Assembly: GCA_949710005.1 (NCBI GenBank)
Contig: OX453280.1
Location: 14,422,258-14,486,257 of the forward strand
Origin: Ricordea florida
Taxonomy: Eukaryota > Cnidaria > Anthozoa > Corallimorpharia > Ricordeidae
Direction: 5' to 3'
DNA length: 64,000 nt
The notes under the pieces: model-generated
What the model saw: the letters and a program-made list of their open reading frames with translations, nothing else
What the model was told of the DNA's origin: nothing
Databases searched by the model: none
Made by a program: the position numbers and the translations under genes
Part shown: positions 62,488 to 64,000 of the stretch, piece by piece
How positions within the stretch are numbered: position 1 is the stretch's first letter
Layout: every line of letters starts with the position of its first letter

Positions 62488-62850
62488 TCAAAAATCGAAC
62501 ATGTTGACATCAAAAGCAACAGGTTGAACAATTTGGTAAAACATATCAACTTGCCCCTCTTCCTGTTGTTGTTGTTGTTGTTCAAGGACGGATACTGCCT
62601 GTAATAACTCCTCATCACTATTCATTGGCTCTGATATCTCATCATCACCTTCTTGTTCCGTTTCATCATCACTTTCTTGTTCCATTTCATTCATGGCTTG
62701 TAATAAATCATGATCACTCACTGCGGGCGTAACCATCTCTCCGTCAATCATCGAACCCAACAAAATGCTTTGTTTATCAGGACGAGAAAATTGATGGATG
62801 ACCCATTTCGAATCAAAACAAGTCATTTGTTCGGCGGTGTAACCCATCAT
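62488..62850 (-). CDS. Polinton acidic protein, 120 aa
   Basis: Tandem ATGs at 62850/62847 to TGA 62488-62490. A short N-domain (CFDSKWVIHQFSRPDK), then an acidic, Gln-rich region with two similar repeats (HDLLQAMNEMEQE; EELLQAVSVLEQQ), ending in a hydrophobic FDVNMFDF. The end resembles an interaction tail. Function unknown. It lies just upstream of PolB and may share its transcript. Confidence 0.5.
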   Translation of the reverse strand: MMGYTAEQMTCFDSKWVIHQFSRPDKQSILLGSMIDGEMVTPAVSDHDLLQAMNEMEQESDDETEQEGDDEISEPMNSDEELLQAVSVLEQQQQQQEEGQVDMFYQIVQPVAFDVNMFDF

Positions 62851-62853
62851 CGT

Positions 62854-63093
62854 TCAAGATTGCACCCAAGGGCGAATGATATGAGATGGTTTGACACATG
62901 TCAACACTCTTTCCATAAACCTTGAAATCTTTGCTTCATCATCCGCTTCACAACTATGATCTTTTTCGTATGGAGTTCTATGAGAACATCCATAACAGGC
63001 CTCATTCGCCAAAGACTTGACTCTGTTCCAAACGCATTCACAATAGACGCGCCAAAACTGAGCTTCTCTATTCTCTTTGATCTCCTCATCCAT
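62854..63093 (-). CDS. Polinton small Cys/His protein, 79 aa
   Basis: ATG 63093 to TGA 62854-62856. FWRVYCECVWNRV, ACYGCSHRTPYEKDHSC and a helical C-terminus: a compact Cys/His set that could bind zinc. Small proteins with this pattern accompany Polinton PolB genes elsewhere (pattern memory). A TATA box on this strand lies about 60 bp upstream (63158-63151). Confidence 0.55.
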   Translation of the reverse strand: MDEEIKENREAQFWRVYCECVWNRVKSLANEACYGCSHRTPYEKDHSCEADDEAKISRFMERVLTCVKPSHIIRPWVQS

Positions 63094-63150
63094 GTTTGCT
63101 TCTTCTTCTTCGCTCCACTAGTTGTGGTGAAAATACTACAAGTCACTCTT

Positions 63151-63158
63151 CTTTTATA
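63151..63158 (-). promoter_or_regulatory. TATA box for the minus-strand genes
   Basis: TATAAAAG on -, 58 bp before ATG 63093. Probably the promoter of the early-type cluster that includes PolB. Confidence 0.6.
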
Positions 63159-63244
63159 CTCTCTGAGGTATACCCTGTTCTTTACCTGTTTTACCAGTCT
63201 TTTCCGGTTCATCAGGTTTTTCATTCCTGTCAATCAAGTTTTTC

Positions 63245-63400
63245 TTGATAAAAAAACCCGTTTTGATAAGGGGGTACCCCCCACCCCCTCTCTTATTTTT
63301 TCAAAACCAGTCATTCAAGTTTTTTCTTGTTTAAGAAACCTGTTTTGATAGGGGTACCCCCCACCCCTTTCTTATTTTTAAAAAACCAGACAAACCGGTT
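63245..63400. repeat. direct repeat with palindromic core in the divergent promoter
   Basis: Two copies of about 85 bp contain GTTTTGATA, a G4-5TACCCCCCACCCC core and a run TTTTTCTTG. The core is self-complementary around GGTACC. Both lie between the two TATA boxes, so a shared regulatory site or replication-linked element is possible. Confidence 0.6.
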
Positions 63401-63423
63401 TTAAACCGGCTTCCCCAAAAAAG

Positions 63424-63430
63424 TATATAA
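63424..63430 (+). promoter_or_regulatory. TATA box for the rightward gene
   Basis: TATATAA, 107 bp before ATG 63537. Confidence 0.6.
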
Positions 63431-63536
63431 ACAATGACGCTGCTTCCAGTCGGTGTCTTTTCGCTCATCTCTTTGTAGGCGAAGGTGATACAGGGTGATA
63501 TTTGTGCCAGTGTTTTTTTCCAATTTGACGGTCAAG

Positions 63537-64000
63537 ATGCCCAAGCGTAGACAACAGAGCCAAAGAGGTGCTGCCAAAAGACCAGCAACAAGTTCTTCTT
63601 CTTCTTCTTCCAGCGACCCTGTATCGCCTTCGCCTTCTGGGTCGTCCCATATGTTTAATTTAAATTTAATCAACGAAGCCGGACCCTCCGCTGCTGATGT
63701 GACACCATCTACATCCGCTGATCCTGTAACACCATCTACATCCGCTGATCCTGTAACACCATCTACATCCGCTGATCCTGTAACACCACCATCTGTTTCT
63801 ACTGCTGCTGTTGATGCTGATGTGGTACCACCTGAAACAACTCAGCAACAGCCGGACAACCAGGAACCAGGAGCAGTTGCAGCCAATCCTCTGACTATAC
63901 CGCGAGATCCACCCATTGACGGTCCTTGTCTTGTTTGTTTTGAAGGCGAATCAGCCCCTCCAACACCATGTTGTAAAAAGCCACTTTGTGATCCTTGCCT
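63537..64000 (+). CDS. Polinton rightward gene, partial, Ser/Thr/Pro-rich with Cys zinc motif
   Basis: Open from ATG 63537 (MPKRRQQSQRGAAKRP) to the window end. After a basic start and a Ser tract come three perfect 27-bp repeats, each coding TPSTSADPV, then a Pro-rich linker, and at the end CLVCFEGESAPPTPCCKKPLC followed by DPC, the first half of a RING-like or related zinc finger. The gene points away from the minus-strand cluster across a shared promoter region. A regulatory or ubiquitin-related role is possible but unproven, since the rest lies outside the window. Confidence 0.6.
   Translation, partial: MPKRRQQSQRGAAKRPATSSSSSSSSDPVSPSPSGSSHMFNLNLINEAGPSAADVTPSTSADPVTPSTSADPVTPSTSADPVTPPSVSTAAVDADVVPPETTQQQPDNQEPGAVAANPLTIPRDPPIDGPCLVCFEGESAPPTPCCKKPLCDPC

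Larger units (their letters stand above)
42047..64000. mobile_element. Polinton/Maverick, left end present, right end outside the window
   Basis: The element begins AGTAGTAAAGGGGGCCAC at 42047, inside a host repeat unit, so AAGATC (42041-42046) is the expected 6-bp target duplication. It encodes the Polinton set: protein-primed PolB, integrase, packaging ATPase, adenain-like protease, major capsid, penton-like and small core proteins, mostly on the minus strand. A LINE is inserted at about 43.35-46.43 kb. Many frames are broken, so the copy is decayed. Polintons replicate with their own PolB and are thought able to form virions; that is family knowledge. Confidence 0.85.

Noticed and set aside
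1..64000. tRNA, rRNA or other structured RNA genes
   Set aside because: Only a tRNA-derived SINE (about 41.06-41.25 kb) shows Pol III-like sequence; no complete cloverleaf or rRNA segment was recognised by eye.
1..64000. Window as a chimeric assembly of a virus and a host
   Set aside because: The same dispersed repeat occurs at 0-1, 6 and 41-42 kb, linking the parts; misassembly inside the satellites remains possible but is not needed.

Overview
The window looks like nuclear DNA of an invertebrate animal, plausibly a cnidarian. The evidence is a spliced TRAF gene with RING, TRAF zinc fingers, coiled coil and MATH domain, a spliced ATF3/JDP2-like bZIP gene, a tRNA-derived SINE, a CR1/L2-type LINE, and a large Polinton (Maverick). 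The species cannot be fixed from sequence alone. A dispersed repeat found at 0-1 kb, 6.1-6.6 kb and 41.3-42.0 kb ties the left and right parts to one genome.

Layout. (1) 0-22.7 kb is GC-richer and gene-dense: three TRAF-related genes, a bZIP gene, two paralogous kinase-like genes, a Pif1-type helicase, two membrane or secreted Cys-rich proteins, a RING protein and several unknown ORFs. The genes from about 10.5 to 22.7 kb show no introns, are packed head to tail or convergent, and resemble an inserted large-DNA-virus segment. That origin is inference. (2) 22.7-38.4 kb is satellite DNA: a 21-bp minisatellite with orientation switches and a 764-bp inverted repeat, a second satellite of about 260-bp units in inverted halves, and, inserted in the latter, a 2,996-bp element with terminal inverted repeats, an 8-bp target duplication and a fold-back minisatellite interior. 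(3) 38.4-42.05 kb holds a CpG-rich stretch, a small spliced gene candidate, a SINE and the dispersed repeat. (4) 42.05 kb to the window end is a degenerate Polinton whose left end lies exactly inside a dispersed-repeat unit. It encodes protein-primed PolB, integrase, packaging ATPase, adenain-like protease, major capsid protein, several penton-like paralogues and small conserved proteins. A CR1/L2-like LINE is inserted near its left end, and the right end lies outside the window.

State of the genes. Many genes here are broken, often by a single in-frame stop after which the homologous reading continues in the same frame (5380, 13105, 14750, 17552, 20571, 43733, 44279, 51457, 54970, 61257), plus about ten frameshifts. 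Intact ORFs ending in TAA next to poly(A) signals argue for ordinary decay under the standard code. In the Polinton the integrase has lost one catalytic Asp and the protease lacks the segment that should carry its acidic residue, so this copy is probably not autonomous.

Most unusual points: a kinase pair sharing an unrecognised C-terminal module, one member a predicted pseudokinase; two histone H3 tail fragments beside an inverted PolB fragment inside the Polinton; a GRF zinc-finger protein and an expanded penton-like family in the Polinton; and the satellite-filled transposon.
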